DNA of 64,000 nucleotides from the NCBI RefSeq assembly GCF_021917145.1, contig NC_061071.1:7662072-7726071 (forward strand), written 5' to 3'. Within the stretch, counting starts at the first letter, position 1. Each line of letters starts with the position of its first letter. A model generated the notes under the pieces. The model searched no databases and was not told the origin of the DNA. It saw only the letters and a program-made list of their open reading frames with translations. Of the stretch, positions 10,493-23,000 are shown one piece after another. Both the position numbers and the translations under genes were made by a program. This stretch comes from Hypomesus transpacificus (taxonomy: Eukaryota > Chordata > Actinopteri > Osmeriformes > Osmeridae).

Positions 10493-11786
10493 TCAACACA
10501 AAAAACCAAACAGCTTATTTTAGTGTTTCATAGTTCCATGTTTTAATGCAAAACATAAGTAGATGATAGGATTTTAGACACACAAGAATGGCATATAGTA
10601 TTTACATACCATGTAGGCCTATACTGGATTTTAAAACGCAACAGTTTGAAGTCCATCTATCCAGTCTGATCAATGGGAATCTGGGCTGGGAACCTGAGAA
10701 GCGCACGTGCTAGTTTGCATAGTGACTGTTAAAAGGTGGCTGAAACATCAACATGAAACCCATCTGAAACACCCAGCTCAGTGTCATTCATCTGCTTTTG
10801 GCTGTTGATCTGAAAATTAAATGAAATTAGGCTACACTTTATACAATTTATGGATTATGAATAAAGTGGCTATTCCAAAACTAGTAGACAAAAGTTCATC
10901 TGATCACAGTCTGAGTGTTCCAAGTCCGGAAAGCAAAATGAAACACTTCAAATGTACACAAGCAATGTCTCAATGCTCGGCCCATTGTCGTGCGTCAGTA
11001 GAGTTCAGTAAGATAGAAGAGAATGAGAATCAGGCTACAGGTGATCCAGGGCTATCCAAATGATTGAGTTAAATGGCTGATATCATTGGCTACGACACAG
11101 GAAATGGTTTGAACCACATCCAGGTGAGCAGGAAAAGAGGAACAGCTTTACGTTGACGTTATATATAAAAAGGTTTACTTTATAAATCAACAAACATAAC
11201 CAAGACATTGGACTGTATTCATCCTGTTGAGTAGAAAGTGGCTAGAAAGTGACTAAGAATAATAACAAAAAGGAAGACAGACACACATTAAATCGTTACT
11301 TGGTACAGTTACTTCATTATTTGATTTGAACAGCGGTGCTTCTGTTGAGACAAGATGATATAGAAATAACGCCATTTCCATCATAGTAGTCACTGATAAA
11401 TACCAGTAAAACTAATTGTGAGCTTAGAAGGACAACGTTCCATCTTTCATGAAAGGTTAGTGAACTACACAACTGTGATCTGCAAGTTTCCCCTTGTGAA
11501 GATGAACGTATTGACATGTCACAGTGAACACATGGATCAGTGACAAGAGAAGAACACAATCTTCAAAATTCCGAACTGGCGACACACCAACCAGCAGCTC
11601 CGACTGCTTACGAGTGTGCTCGTGTGAGAGACGCCTTGATATGTGGGCGTACGGGAGAGTGTGTGAGTGAGTGTGTGTGTGTGTGATGTGGCCATGCGCG
11701 GGAGTAGCATCTTCGCCAGGGCAGGTTCAGAGCGTTCCAGCTGCCCGTCCACCTCAAGGTGGCTGGCAACAGTCCTCGTCCCCCGC

Positions 11787-12392
11787 TCAACAGCAGGAGG
11801 CGCCGGAGCGCGGCCTCCGGTGCAAGTCCACCGTGTCCGTGGGGATGAGGTGCTCCGCCCTGTCCTCCGACGCCAGCACCCGACGCACCGCCTCCTCGAA
11901 GGCCGCCGTCACGTTGACGGCGTCCTTGGCGCTCGTCTCAAAGTACGGGTGGCCGCCGTTCTCCTGGCACCACTGGCGCACGTCCTCGCCCGCCACCTGC
12001 CTCTCGGGCACGTCCAGCTTGTTGCCCAGCACCACGAAGGGGAACGCGTCGGGGTCCTTGACGTCGGCGTAGTACGCAAACTCCTTCTTCCAGTTGGCCA
12101 GGTTGTGGAAGCTCTGGCTGTCGTCCACGCTGAAGGTGAGCAGGCAGCAGTCGGAGCCGCGGTAGAAGGGCGTGCGCAGGCTGCGGAAGCGCTCCTGCCC
12201 CGCCGTGTCCCAGATCTGCAGCGTCACCGTGCGCCCGTCCACCTCCAGCTCCTTGTTGAGGAACTCCACGCCGATGGTGTGGAACAGGTGCGTGTCGAAC
12301 TTGTTGGTGACGTAGCGGTTCATGAGGGACGACTTGCCCACGCCGCCGTCCCCCAACAGGATCACCTTCAGCAGGGAGGATTTGGATGTCAT
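11787..12392 (-). CDS. rab9a: Rab9a small GTPase
   Basis: 201 residues in a single coding exon, the usual Rab9 length. Rab9 drives mannose-6-phosphate receptor recycling from late endosomes to the trans-Golgi and is membrane-anchored by C-terminal prenyl groups. Visible: start MTSKSSLLKVILLG, P-loop GDGGVGKS, switch I Thr in FHTIGVEF, WDTAGQERF, NKLD, ETSAK, and a terminal double Cys (SGASCC). The tail DRAEHLIPTDTVDLHRRP resembles RAB9A more than RAB9B. Start chosen at the Met aligned with family starts; the 43 codons upstream in the open frame are Pro-rich 5' UTR next to a polypyrimidine acceptor. The exon is strongly GC-rich compared with its flanks. Convergent with gpm6b and codirectional with tceanc, as in mammals. 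Confidence 0.96.
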   Translation of the reverse strand: MTSKSSLLKVILLGDGGVGKSSLMNRYVTNKFDTHLFHTIGVEFLNKELEVDGRTVTLQIWDTAGQERFRSLRTPFYRGSDCCLLTFSVDDSQSFHNLANWKKEFAYYADVKDPDAFPFVVLGNKLDVPERQVAGEDVRQWCQENGGHPYFETSAKDAVNVTAAFEEAVRRVLASEDRAEHLIPTDTVDLHRRPRSGASCC

Positions 12393-15300
12393 GCCGGGGG
12401 CTGAGCTGGGGGGCTGGGCGGTGATGGGGGGGGGGGGGAGGGGGAGGAGTGGGGGAACTGAGATGAGTCTGGCAAGTTTGTCTACCTGAGAACCAGGAAA
12501 CAGAAGCAATAGGATGATCACAGAACTTCAGGATTGGGGTTAGCCTACTCTTCAACTGCTGTGTATATCAGGCAAAAACATGAAGTCAGGGGAACTTGGA
12601 AGCAATCCATGATTTGAATACAATCCAATGCAGTGTTTGCATAAATCAATTACCTTATAAGGTTGCGTGTCCAGTTAATTATACTAATGGATCAGATAAG
12701 TAGCTAGTGATGAGAAAAAGCAGTACGACTGCATTTGTACGTCCATCACATGGGCCATGGGTCACATGACTGGTAGCCACATGATTCATCTCTGAGAATC
12801 ACATGATGGGAAACCTCTACCCTCATGCCGTCACCTCATTTACGACATCTGAGTTATACACCGGTATAGCTTACTCACACATTCACAGCAACAGTTCACG
12901 TACAGCAAGCAAAGAATAACTTGTGGTACTGTGCACTACAATACGTTGCATTGAGGTCAGTCCTTGCTAAGGATTTGGCCATGATTACTGCTATAATGCC
13001 AAGCATACCCAACCCCAAAATCTTCACAATCATAACATTCAATTCCCTTACCGTTATTTTACAAGGAGAATCATTATTCAGCACCTGCAGAGAAGAGAAA
13101 TACCACAGTGTTAGTTCAAGAGCGTTATGTGTCTATTCTAGAGCTTTTCATCATGTGCTTCTCCAAAGCTCCGTAATTTTGAATGAACCGGGTTGATTCC
13201 AACCCTATTATAGGACATGGTCTGATAGGGTATTAAAATTCCTGTTGTTTACAAAAGAGGATTGAAGTTTGCAAGAGCCAGGGCTCTAGTAATCCCGTAA
13301 CACACTAACACTTTTACACAGTTCTGCGTTTCGGCCGCAGATAAGATGGCTGCAACCATGAATTCCAGTCTGGCCTCCCAGCTACTGTTAAAAGTGTGAG
13401 TTAGAAGAATAGCCAAGACACGCCATTCAGTCTAAGGAATAGGGAATAACAAACTTGAGGCAATCTTATCTGCCTTTCGCAATGCCTTCGCAAATCGCAT
13501 TGTCAACTTACCTTTGAGTCATCTGGCTAGCATACACTGACCAGAAAGTTGATTACATTGTGATAGTGTTACAAGTGTTAGCCTAGTTCCAATACTCCCA
13601 TGTTGTGTGACACTGGCTTTATCCAAGACTATAATTCAAATTCCATGATGTAGCCTATCCTGTGTCTCTCTACTACATTCAGTGAGTCTATTCAAAGCTA
13701 AATATGTAACGCTATTTCATCTTTGCCCTTTCTCCTTACCATAATGCAATAAGATTCGAAACAGGGTTATTCAGCAACTGGCCATCTCAGTCTTTTCTCG
13801 TTTGTTAAATTATTTTTGCAGCAGTCTCTTTCCAAAGACTGCAATTAGCTATGCTTCAGTCCTCTTAACTGTGTGTACTGAGGCATTCTGTAATGGAGAA
13901 TTTGTAGATCACTCACTCTGAAAACTACAAACTTTATCTCTCCCACACACAGACACACACACACACACAAGTCATGTGCTCTCATCAGCCAGCACTCACC
14001 GGGTATCACAGCCTTAAAGGGGAAGTGGCCTCCTGAGGTTGACACTGAAATATGACTGTCCTGTCAGCAGGAATGTGTTTAACATGACACACTGTTTCCA
14101 TAATAAGCCTTCAATACGGTTTAGAAACAGTAACTATGGTCCCTACCTAATGCCCATCTTTTTATAATGGATAAGTACAAGATGAACCAGGTATAAAGAC
14201 CAATGCTGGCTCAATCTACATTATGAAAAAGCTTGGACATCGTCCAGGTGTTTTACTGGTGCTTTGGCACACCTTGTTGTAACTACTATTAGCGCTTATC
14301 TCCTTGCAACCAGACCTTTAGCAATCTAGAAGCAGGTAACAACGTTTGTCTTGTTGAGAATCACCTGTACAGTGTCAGTACAAGGAAGCTAGGTTATGCC
14401 GCTCAGTTGACTACCTCGCCTTAACTACATGGATATATTTATAGCTAAGTGGGTTAGACAACGCTGTGGTTGGAAAGATTTAGAAAAAAAACTAAAATAC
14501 TTAGTCGCAGAACATATCACGCGGCTAAACATCATAATCTCGTATGATGCTACTAGCTAGCGCTAGCTACACAGCTAGCTACATATCTGATGGTTAACGA
14601 ATTGCATTTGTATTCGTTTTGCATACTTTACAGGTTGATATATATACATATTTATATAGTCAGTCAACAAAGCAAACTGTACCTTGTCGTTTAACTTGAA
14701 CTTCTGCGACGCTGAACGATTCCATTGCTTTATGGGGTCGCCGAGCCAAACTTGCCCTGTGACATGGCGCAACACTGGCACTGAACTGGACCGATCTGTC
14801 TTGTACCACTGGTTGTCACGCCCACAGATCGCGAGATGAGCTGTCAAATCAAAACCGGGATAGAATAACAAATATGTAAAATGATTTATTATTGGAGGAT
14901 CTTCTGAATAATCTTCCCCAAACAACCTTTATTATTTGTACAATATGAAGAAATTGATGGACATGAGTAATTTTTATTTTTATTTTGAGCGTGCGTATAT
15001 GTGTGAGCAGAGACTGTATTTATTGAGACCAACCACTACATATCAGTATTTTCTATAATATTATACTATAATTCAACTCAATGTATTTGATCAAGAGGGG
15101 CAGTGTTCATTCATGAACATTAAAATGTAAATGCACCCAATTATAGCCAAAAGGCTAGTTTCCGTTGGAAGTCCCCCTGCCGGAGTTAAAAAAGGCTATA
15201 CAACCTAAGGCATCAAGTTAAAATATATCAAACATCAAATCCCAATAAGTAGTTCTTTACATAATAACCAAACACAATGACACACAACTGAACTGAGAGG

Positions 15301-15710
15301 AAGTTTACAGCCAGTTTGTCCCTTAAAGTTTAAACAATTAGACTGATTGAAAGACAGAATATGACTATTGTCTGGCTATTTGTAAGACACCCCATTAATG
15401 ATCACTTCTCATTACCAAGGACTTAACAGTATATATGGTTCAAATACTGACTTGGTCCTTGCCCAGCCTGTGATCATTTCAGTATTAATTTCTCTTGAAT
15501 ACTTCCCTGCATGCCATAGTGATATGTCATTAGACCATGCTGGGGAGGCAGGGCGTGAAGGACCATGGGAGTATGGTCCTCACGCCAGTGTCCGGGGGCC
15601 AGATTACATAGTCACATGCTCATTGGGTCACATGCCTGGTCCACAGGATGGCTAGATGAGATTCCTCACAATGTTAGGAAGTAAAAGGCAAGGAGGCAGT
15701 ACAGGAAATA
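12393..15710. other. rab9a 5' introns/exons and tceanc-rab9a spacer
   Basis: No recognised coding sequence. It contains donor-like sites on the minus strand (near 13509, 13992 and 14682), consistent with noncoding 5' exons of rab9a, and a 16-bp perfect palindrome, TAGCTAGCGCTAGCTA, at 14554-14569. Confidence 0.4.
14683..14830 (-). other. rab9a: Candidate noncoding first exon of rab9a
   Basis: On the minus strand a moderately CpG-containing stretch ends in GACAAG followed by a GTACAG donor (exon end 14683). It lies upstream of rab9a and downstream of the tceanc 3' end. The start is only approximate. Inferred from position and donor; no transcript evidence. Confidence 0.3.
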
Positions 15711-15716
15711 TTTATT
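15711..15716 (-). terminator. Poly(A) signal of tceanc
   Basis: AATAAA on the minus strand, about 140 bases after the tceanc stop codon, giving a short 3' UTR. Confidence 0.6.
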
Positions 15717-15854
15717 TTAATGTATCAATAAGGTCATAAAGATTGGGCAACAGTATTTTTTGTCAGTGTTTAAAAAACAAACAAACAAACAGGCTCCATT
15801 GTGTCGACATCAACATAAATAAAACAAACCGCAGAGGGTTGGTGATGTTGGCGG

Positions 15855-16880
15855 TCACAGGCACACCCAGCCACTGTGGTACCACTGTTCCCCACACCCA
15901 CTACAGGTCACAAAGGTCATGGCGTCCTCACCCGGGTTACCACTGTGCACCCAGGCAGGCAGGAACAACGTCCCCCTGGACACCTGGGTGACTTTACAAT
16001 CTGAGCCGTCACATCTCCTGCAGCGTATCTTCTGGGTGGGTGTCCCCTCCAAGCCACGGGGGAGCTGCCTCTCACTCACCCCCTGGGACGAGTACTCCTC
16101 CCTCAGCCGCTGGAGCTCCACGCTGGCCATCTCCTGCATTGACATCCGGGAGAAGGCCTCTGGAGCCAGGCTGCCGCTCAGAAGACCCTCCCGGAGGTGT
16201 CCGTTCTTCGGGTTCCTCAGGTTGGCCACCTTACTCCTGACGCAGGTCTTGTATTTGGCCGGGTTTGCACGGTGGAGATTGTAAATGTGCTGTTCAATGT
16301 CCTCTGCGAGCGATGCGGTCGCTGCGGTTGTCTCTAGGCCGGCAGAGCCCTCTGGGTTGAGGGAACCTAGGAGCAGCTGGACACACTTGGGCCTCAGGAC
16401 CAATGACTCGTTACAGGTAGTAAGGGTGGCTTCTTGATGGTTAGAGTTTGTTGCAAGGCAGTCAGAAGTTGAAGGCCTATCTGTCCGCAAAGGTGTCTTC
16501 TCTTCTCTGATTGCCTTAGTCCCTTTCACAAGTGTGCTGTTGGGTTGTGGTCCAGTTTGGGAATCACCTTGCTCAACCCTGTTAAAAAGAAGACTTGCCA
16601 CTTTTTTCTCATCAACGGTGGATTTCTCACCTCTTTTTCTGTGTTCAGAGTGACTGTACAGCTTCTTCCATTTTGATAACAAGTGCTTGACCTTCATTTT
16701 GACTGGAAGTTGTGGGCAGTTCTTGAGGACCCTGTAAAGGACCCTGACTATGTCGGTTTCTTGCAGATGTTTCACAGTGACGCATGCAATATCAAGACTG
16801 GTCAGCAAAGAGACGGTGTCTAAGTACTTCCCTTCCTTGTTCGATTTTTCTATGTGTACAGCATAATCTTGAATATCCAT
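15855..16880 (-). CDS. tceanc: TFIIS N-terminal and central domain-containing protein
   Basis: 341 residues, single coding exon. The N-terminal ~75 residues have the TFIIS LW-domain pattern (LLTSLDIACVTVKHLQETDI, then VKHLLSKWKKL). A Lys/Ser-rich linker follows, then a central domain at about 200-270 with IYNLHRANPAKYKTCVRSK, NLRNPKN and AFSRMSMQEMAS. The C-terminus has a zinc-ribbon-like CRRCDGSDC ... CSGCGEQWYHS. The family is related to transcript-cleavage factor TFIIS, but TCEANC itself is little characterised. The start follows an acceptor (AG at 16885-16884) three bases upstream of the Met. The canonical catalytic Asp-Glu of the TFIIS ribbon loop is not obvious; GEDAM occupies that place. 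The position between rab9a and the next gene matches human TCEANC. Confidence 0.9.
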   Translation of the reverse strand: MDIQDYAVHIEKSNKEGKYLDTVSLLTSLDIACVTVKHLQETDIVRVLYRVLKNCPQLPVKMKVKHLLSKWKKLYSHSEHRKRGEKSTVDEKKVASLLFNRVEQGDSQTGPQPNSTLVKGTKAIREEKTPLRTDRPSTSDCLATNSNHQEATLTTCNESLVLRPKCVQLLLGSLNPEGSAGLETTAATASLAEDIEQHIYNLHRANPAKYKTCVRSKVANLRNPKNGHLREGLLSGSLAPEAFSRMSMQEMASVELQRLREEYSSQGVSERQLPRGLEGTPTQKIRCRRCDGSDCKVTQVSRGTLFLPAWVHSGNPGEDAMTFVTCSGCGEQWYHSGWVCL

Positions 16881-16946
16881 GGTCTGTCATGGAGAAACAT
16901 TTAATACTAATAATTCAGTAGTAATAGGCTTATTATTAATATTATA

Positions 16947-16979
16947 TTTGGATAAGAGCATCTGCTAAATGAATACATG
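16947..16979. repeat. Fragment of a common fish repeat
   Basis: TTTGGATAAGAGCATCTGCT followed by AAATGAATACATG matches a segment I remember as ubiquitous in teleost interspersed repeats. It lies in the tceanc 5' intron. Confidence 0.45.
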
Positions 16980-17119
16980 TAAATTGACGTTGACGAGTTA
17001 GGTTTTGTTTAGGCTATGCAAATCACACCGTATGCAAGAAAACGTGGTTTATGGCATGTTCGAGTACCTAATACATTGAATTAAACGGTATTCTTGCAAT
17101 TTCTATACATAATTCTCAC

Positions 17120-17215
17120 CGTGTATTTCAAAGTTGGCCTTTCGACAACATCATACCTTTTTTAAATTGCGAGTTTGCTTACTGTCGCTGTTGCATGTCG
17201 GCAGCCATGTTTCTT
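17120..17215 (-). other. tceanc: Candidate noncoding first exon and promoter of tceanc
   Basis: On the minus strand an exon would end ...AAATACACG before the donor GTGAGAAT (17119-17112) and splice to 16883. Near its 5' end GAAACATGGCTGCC resembles a YY1-type initiator. The start is approximate. The upstream ATG in this exon is not in a conserved frame. Confidence 0.4.
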
Positions 17216-17229
17216 TCCCCCAGCTACTT

Positions 17230-18357
17230 AAATCCACTAGATGGTGTTGTCGGACCAATTCTGACAACAAATTCGGGTCTAAGTTAGAAACAGAATGCGT
17301 TAAATTATTTTTTACGGTTGCATTGACACAAGGTACGCTGGTACATTGGTATGTATACTAACTTAATGTTGGCCTACTGTTTGAAGAACCAAAAATGCCA
17401 ATTATTACATGATTACGATACATGATTGTCCCCCAGGGACATTTAATTAAACGTGCTGCTGTCGTGTGCAATTGTTGCTTGTGATGGGATAATGGATATA
17501 TGGATAAATGCACGTTTGGTTTTTCCAGAATAAGTTTTTCCAAGATATCCTACAAGACCCAGCAGATACTGGTCTTGGGAATTGATGATTCTGAACTATG
17601 CCCTGAGACAGGCAAACTATTATAATTTCAAGAGGAGATCAGGTACATATGTCCTATTAATGAATATGATCAAAAATGTGACTTGTAGCACAAATAATTT
17701 GTGAGCCTGCATAGCAGGGCTTGCCGTAGCATGCTACAAAATCAAGGCAGACTGTGGGTTCTAAGAAGCAACCCAAATAACCACAATGGAAGTGTTTTCA
17801 GGCAAGGTAAGACAGGTCTGTAAATTCTTTAGTGTTTGTAGAGTGTGATGTCATTGGGTGATTGGCATGTTGGGTAAATATCTGTGAAACCACACAAGGA
17901 TTGTGCAATTGAGTGTAGTGTGAAGCTTGGATATAGTTACTTACCACATACTGGTGATTTGTGTGTGTGTGTATTCAGAAATTCTGAAAATCTAATAAAA
18001 GGTGGGTCTGCACACAGCTGCACACAGCTTGACAAAGTGGGGATCTGTCAAATAGAGTTCAAAACCTGAATAATCAATGTGTTGCTAAATTAAACTGACC
18101 TCTATTAAACACAGGTATTATATGGATTTGATCCTAAATAATCCATGCCTTGGTCTCTTGCAGCAGTTAAGAAGTTAAACCATTGGACATAAACATTGTA
18201 AATCTGAATGGAATTTTACCAGAGACAAGAAAATACATTGCTTTAAGGTTTCTTAGCCACAAGAGGGCCTTCTTGGCCCTTTTGTGAGAACATTTCATAG
18301 CCAGGAGGAAGTCAAGCTGTATCACATCTTGCTTTGTCTCCACCGCAGAACACACAT

Positions 18358-18391
<34 letters not shown>

Positions 18392-21300
18392 ACACACACA
18401 CACACACACACACCCACACACACACAAAATCCGACTTGAAGGAGTGTGTGGCTGACACAGCCTCAGTGGGTGTGGACTTTGTTAAAGTGATAAGATTCAG
18501 ACAGTGGTAAGTCCCTTTGCTCCAGTGACTCGTATTGTCTGCACCCGCCACGACATAGTCCAAACACAGGCGGCGAGCACATCCTTGATAAACAATGGGC
18601 TTGCCAATTTCATATTACAGGCTTGTTTCAAGAAGCCTTGCAGCTTAAAAAAAACTAAAACAATAAACAGTTATAAAGTTTGATGTTCTGGCATTCAGTG
18701 CATGTCATGAGATATGAGAAGTGTAATGCCAAGAGACAGTGACAGTGAATGCATACAGCATCCAATGTCAGTTTATGTTCATTTCCCTGGTGATGCCATT
18801 GTTGTATTCACAAGATTATGAAACCACCATGCAGGGCAAAGACACTAGTTTGCGGACAGAATTGGCAGACTGCCAGTGTGTGTATTGTGACGTGCATAAC
18901 TAAGACATGCAGAGTCATCGCAGAGTCAGTTGTGTGCAGCTCTGTGTCCTCCGGGTAGGCAGAGAACTGAAGAATAGCTCTGTGGGCATGAGGGGATGGG
19001 GGGGGACTACCCCTCACACACACACACACACGGTGACCTTGAAAAGTAAACATACAACTACAGGGGGAATGGGGCGGGGGATCACCGTCATCAACTGAGG
19101 AATCTGTGACTGCAATGTCATTTAGTAAGGAAATGTGGAACCCATAAACATGTAGGCTTGCCAAACCATGTACTGTTACATCTGCAGACAAGGAGGCTGG
19201 GGTAGCACTGAGAAAAAATATTGTTAAGTACAAAGAGCTGAAAATGTCATATGTTCCACAGTAGAGGCATTCCTCTGTGTAATGCATTTGGAGAGTGCTG
19301 GGCATCAGACAGGATTATAAGTACTGTGCATCCCTAATTGATTTCCAGATCTATTTTGACCTATTCTGCTTGTATGGGCTTAGACCTCGCTTTGCTGGGA
19401 AGGACAACTCTGTTCTCAGCTGCTGTCGGTATAGCAGATGTCTACTGTAGGATTTGACCACGCTTCACACTGATTCATTTCATTGTTTTCCCACAAACTC
19501 CCATTGGACACATGCTAGGCCTCCTGGGAAGGTTGTGGTTACAAACATCCACATCCTCCCACAATGCATCTGGCTCTACAGTGTTTAAGATCCTAAGTTG
19601 GCAAATCTACATGCCTGGACTGTTCATAGTTATTTGGGTATGAGCGACATATCAACTATGTGTGGTTCATACTGGGTTTATGTGTAACCTATATTCAAAT
19701 CTACTGAACTTTAACCGTACCTTGTCCATTTGCTACTGTCCTCTAAAGTCTACATGAAAGTATTTCCCCCTGCTCACTTTCATTCTCACCATCCTAACTC
19801 ATTATAATACACCCCCTCACATCCACTTCTGCTAACCAGGACAGAACCGAAACTCTAACTGAACTTGTAGCTAATTGCAAGATGGAAGTGCCCCATGCAG
19901 TTAAACATCAACTTTGTAAATGACAGGGTGTACCATGTGATAGATAACAAAAAGCATGATAAGAATCCAGACAGAAGTGCTTTGTTTTTTTTTCCATTCA
20001 CGCCCACTGAATGTATGTGACCACTCTTTAGACACACAACTAGAAACAGGGTACAACACAATCTGGTCCAGTGAAGGCCACCAGAAGTTTACGCTATTGC
20101 CTGGACCCCACCGCATAATAAAGAATGCTAAACATCCCAGCGATTCAGTATCTGTCTCTACAAAACTCCCATCGAACCCACAAGTAACTCTCTCTGTCTC
20201 TGAAGCAGAGAACAGAGACAAGATGTGCTGGACTGTTCTCCTTTTTGGACTGTGCCTCCCCTCTGGTAATTTCCGTTGGGTGATTGAGCATGAATACCAG
20301 ATATCCCACAGCGAAGATTCATGGGCCTGCGGCGTGTGGAGGACGTTTCTCTAATACCCCCCTTCTCCTCTCCCTCCTCCTCTCCCTCCTCCTACTATTT
20401 CCTCTCCATTCTGCTCCTCCTCGTCTCCCCCTCCTCCATCTCCCCTCCCCCAGTCCTCCCCTCCAGATTTCCCAACTCTGTGAACGTCTTGGCTCCTTGT
20501 TGGTCCTCCCACCCCAGCACCCCTCCTCCCCTTCCATAGTCAGATGATGCAGGAAAGGCAAAGGCCCTTAGAGATTCAGCTGGTTCACAGACTGCACAGT
20601 CAAAGTCAAACTGTCACAGAGATGTGTTTGTCATTTACACAGTGTAACACAGGTCATTCCGGGCAATGAAATGCTTATGACAAGGCTAAAGCCACGTAGT
20701 AAGTATAAAAATACACAGAAAAAATCCCTGAAGGTTAGAAATACTGGGGGGAAACCATAAAGACCCAAAACAGCAACAGCAATAGACACCGGACATAAAA
20801 AGCAGCAGCAGCAATAGAAACAGCAACATTAATAAGAAAGTAAGTGCACACACGTTGGCAAAAGAGGAAAGAGAGGTCAACTCTTGTTCGGACTAACATT
20901 GTGAAATTAGAGACAGAAGGTAAGAAATTGTCAGGGATGGGTTTCAAGTACTATGCATGGATGCATCTGTGATAGTCACACACACCCCCACACACACACA
21001 CACACACCAGTCTGGACACTGTTCCAACGCTCATGGCCACATTCCTGTTTGTTCATGTGATAAAGGCACAACAGAGAATAGCGTGGGCCCCATCTCCCTC
21101 TCTTACCCTTGAGTGCTTCCTACCCACTACACACACGCACCACACCCCTGTCCACCCAAACAAAGATGAGGACGAGCACCAGACCTTAGGGCTTACGACA
21201 ACTCAAGACATAAAAACAAACACCCGTGTCTGGTGCCTGGAAGGGGGGCAGGAGAAGGGGCCTTCTCCTGGGTCAGATATCCTGGCCCTCAGGAAGCACT

Positions 21301-23000
21301 TCACCTCTGAATTGATGCCCAGACATTCTCACCACTCGGTGTATGTATATATGTTGTAAACACGTGTATGGCACACATAGCTAAGGTGACATTTTTCAAC
21401 ACTGTATCTCCTGTCAATCTCCATTGAACAATAACTTCCCTTGTTAAAGCTGAGCACACTGTCTGATCTCATCCCAAAAGGGGAACTGTGACCATAAGGC
21501 GAGGAATCAAGGGTTCCGTTTAAGATGTCTCGTCTTTAGAGGAAGTAAAGACTCAAGTGGGCAGATATGAGGGGCGGAGGCAAAGCTGAGTATATTGGAT
21601 GATGAGGTTGTGATGAGGAGTCTGAAGGTCGATGCATCTCTCGTCATTCAAGGACATGAACTGCACAAAGACTTTAAATGTGTTTCTATATGTACCTTGA
21701 TCGCAAGACATGACAGAGAAACAAACAATTCATGACATTTATTATTGTGCCAATTGTCAACCAATTCCCAACCCTCCTACCACTCTCAAATCTCCATATT
21801 TAGGCTTTGTTTCAAAATGGGGTCGCACTGAAGTAAACAGTACTTCTGCCAAAGGTACTGAGTGCCTGTTTCTTGTTGATGTACTGGACTTACAAACTGA
21901 CAGCCATTGAAAGCCAACAGCTGTGTATCAGAGAGAGGGGGAAAAGGGAGGGACTATTTTCTCTCTGAGGTAAAATTGTTCACTATCTCCCTGGCACAGC
22001 TTCACTAGGTTATATAATAGTGAATGTGAAAAAGCTGGGGAGGGGGGGGGGGTGTGATGTCATTGATTTCATTGTAAGACACGCGGGTCATAAAGGTGCA
22101 AAGTACAGCATGTGAGAGACAGCGAGAATAAAAACAATAGACAGAGAGAAAGAGAGACTCAGTTAGTTTAATAACAGAAGCCAAAAGCATCATATTTCAG
22201 CTTGTGTCCATATTTGGCACGTGGTGGAGGAAGGGAGGAAGGACAAAAGAGCCAAAATTCCACATCAGGTTTTCATCAAACAGAGACAAATGTAGACAGC
22301 AGCATTACCTGCATCAACCCTATGCTGCCTGCTGCCTGTCCGGCGTAGAACAAAATGCTAGCATGTCTGCTAGCTTCATCAAGAAAACAATCATTCATTT
22401 AATGTCGTAACACTACATTGAGGCTGCAAGGGACTGAGGCTGCCGCACACTCAAAGAAAGGCGGCTGACCTCTGCACTCAGAGCAGTCGACTGGCAGAAC
22501 AGCGGCTGCTTTGATGAGGTTACACACACAAACGTGTGCGCGCACACCGACGCAAGCACACACGCGCGCTAACTGTGTGCAAAACCCAAAGGCTGACAGG
22601 GTGCTGCGCCAGATCCCTGCACCAGACAGATCCCTGTGTGACAGAACTGCATCGTGGACATACTGTGCAAGAGACACGTCTCTGAATCGGCTGATTCCCC
22701 TTTCTGTTTCCTAGCTAGTCTGAGGGGACGTTTGTGTGTTGATTACATGTCCCTAATTCTGAGTAACAGTTCAGCTAAACGACACAACAATCTATCTACA
22801 GTATTATAAATAGTCTGCCTACGTAATATGTTTCTCCTGTCCGAGGAACAGCAGTGGTTTCTGGGTAGGGGGGCCTGTGACAGGAAGTCAGTTCTTCCAC
22901 TTCCCATTTGACAAGGCAGCAAACGCAGAAGTAGACCTTGTTTGCATGCTCTCAGTTCTCCTCTTCCTCCTCTTCTTCCTCTCTTTCATGTGTCCTTCTC
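17230..23000. other. Noncoding interval, part 1
   Basis: No gene recognised on either strand. Contains CA repeats (18357-18425, 19014-19032, 20983-21006), a pyrimidine-rich tract at 20352-20465, and a Z-DNA-prone alternating purine-pyrimidine stretch near 22525-22570. Open frames here are short and lack family features. Confidence 0.5.
18357..18425. repeat. (CA)n microsatellite
   Basis: CA repeat interrupted at two or three places. Confidence 0.9.

Noticed and set aside
11667..12404. 245-residue plus-strand frame opposite rab9a
   Set aside because: Antisense shadow of a GC-rich coding exon; rab9a on the minus strand has every Rab motif.
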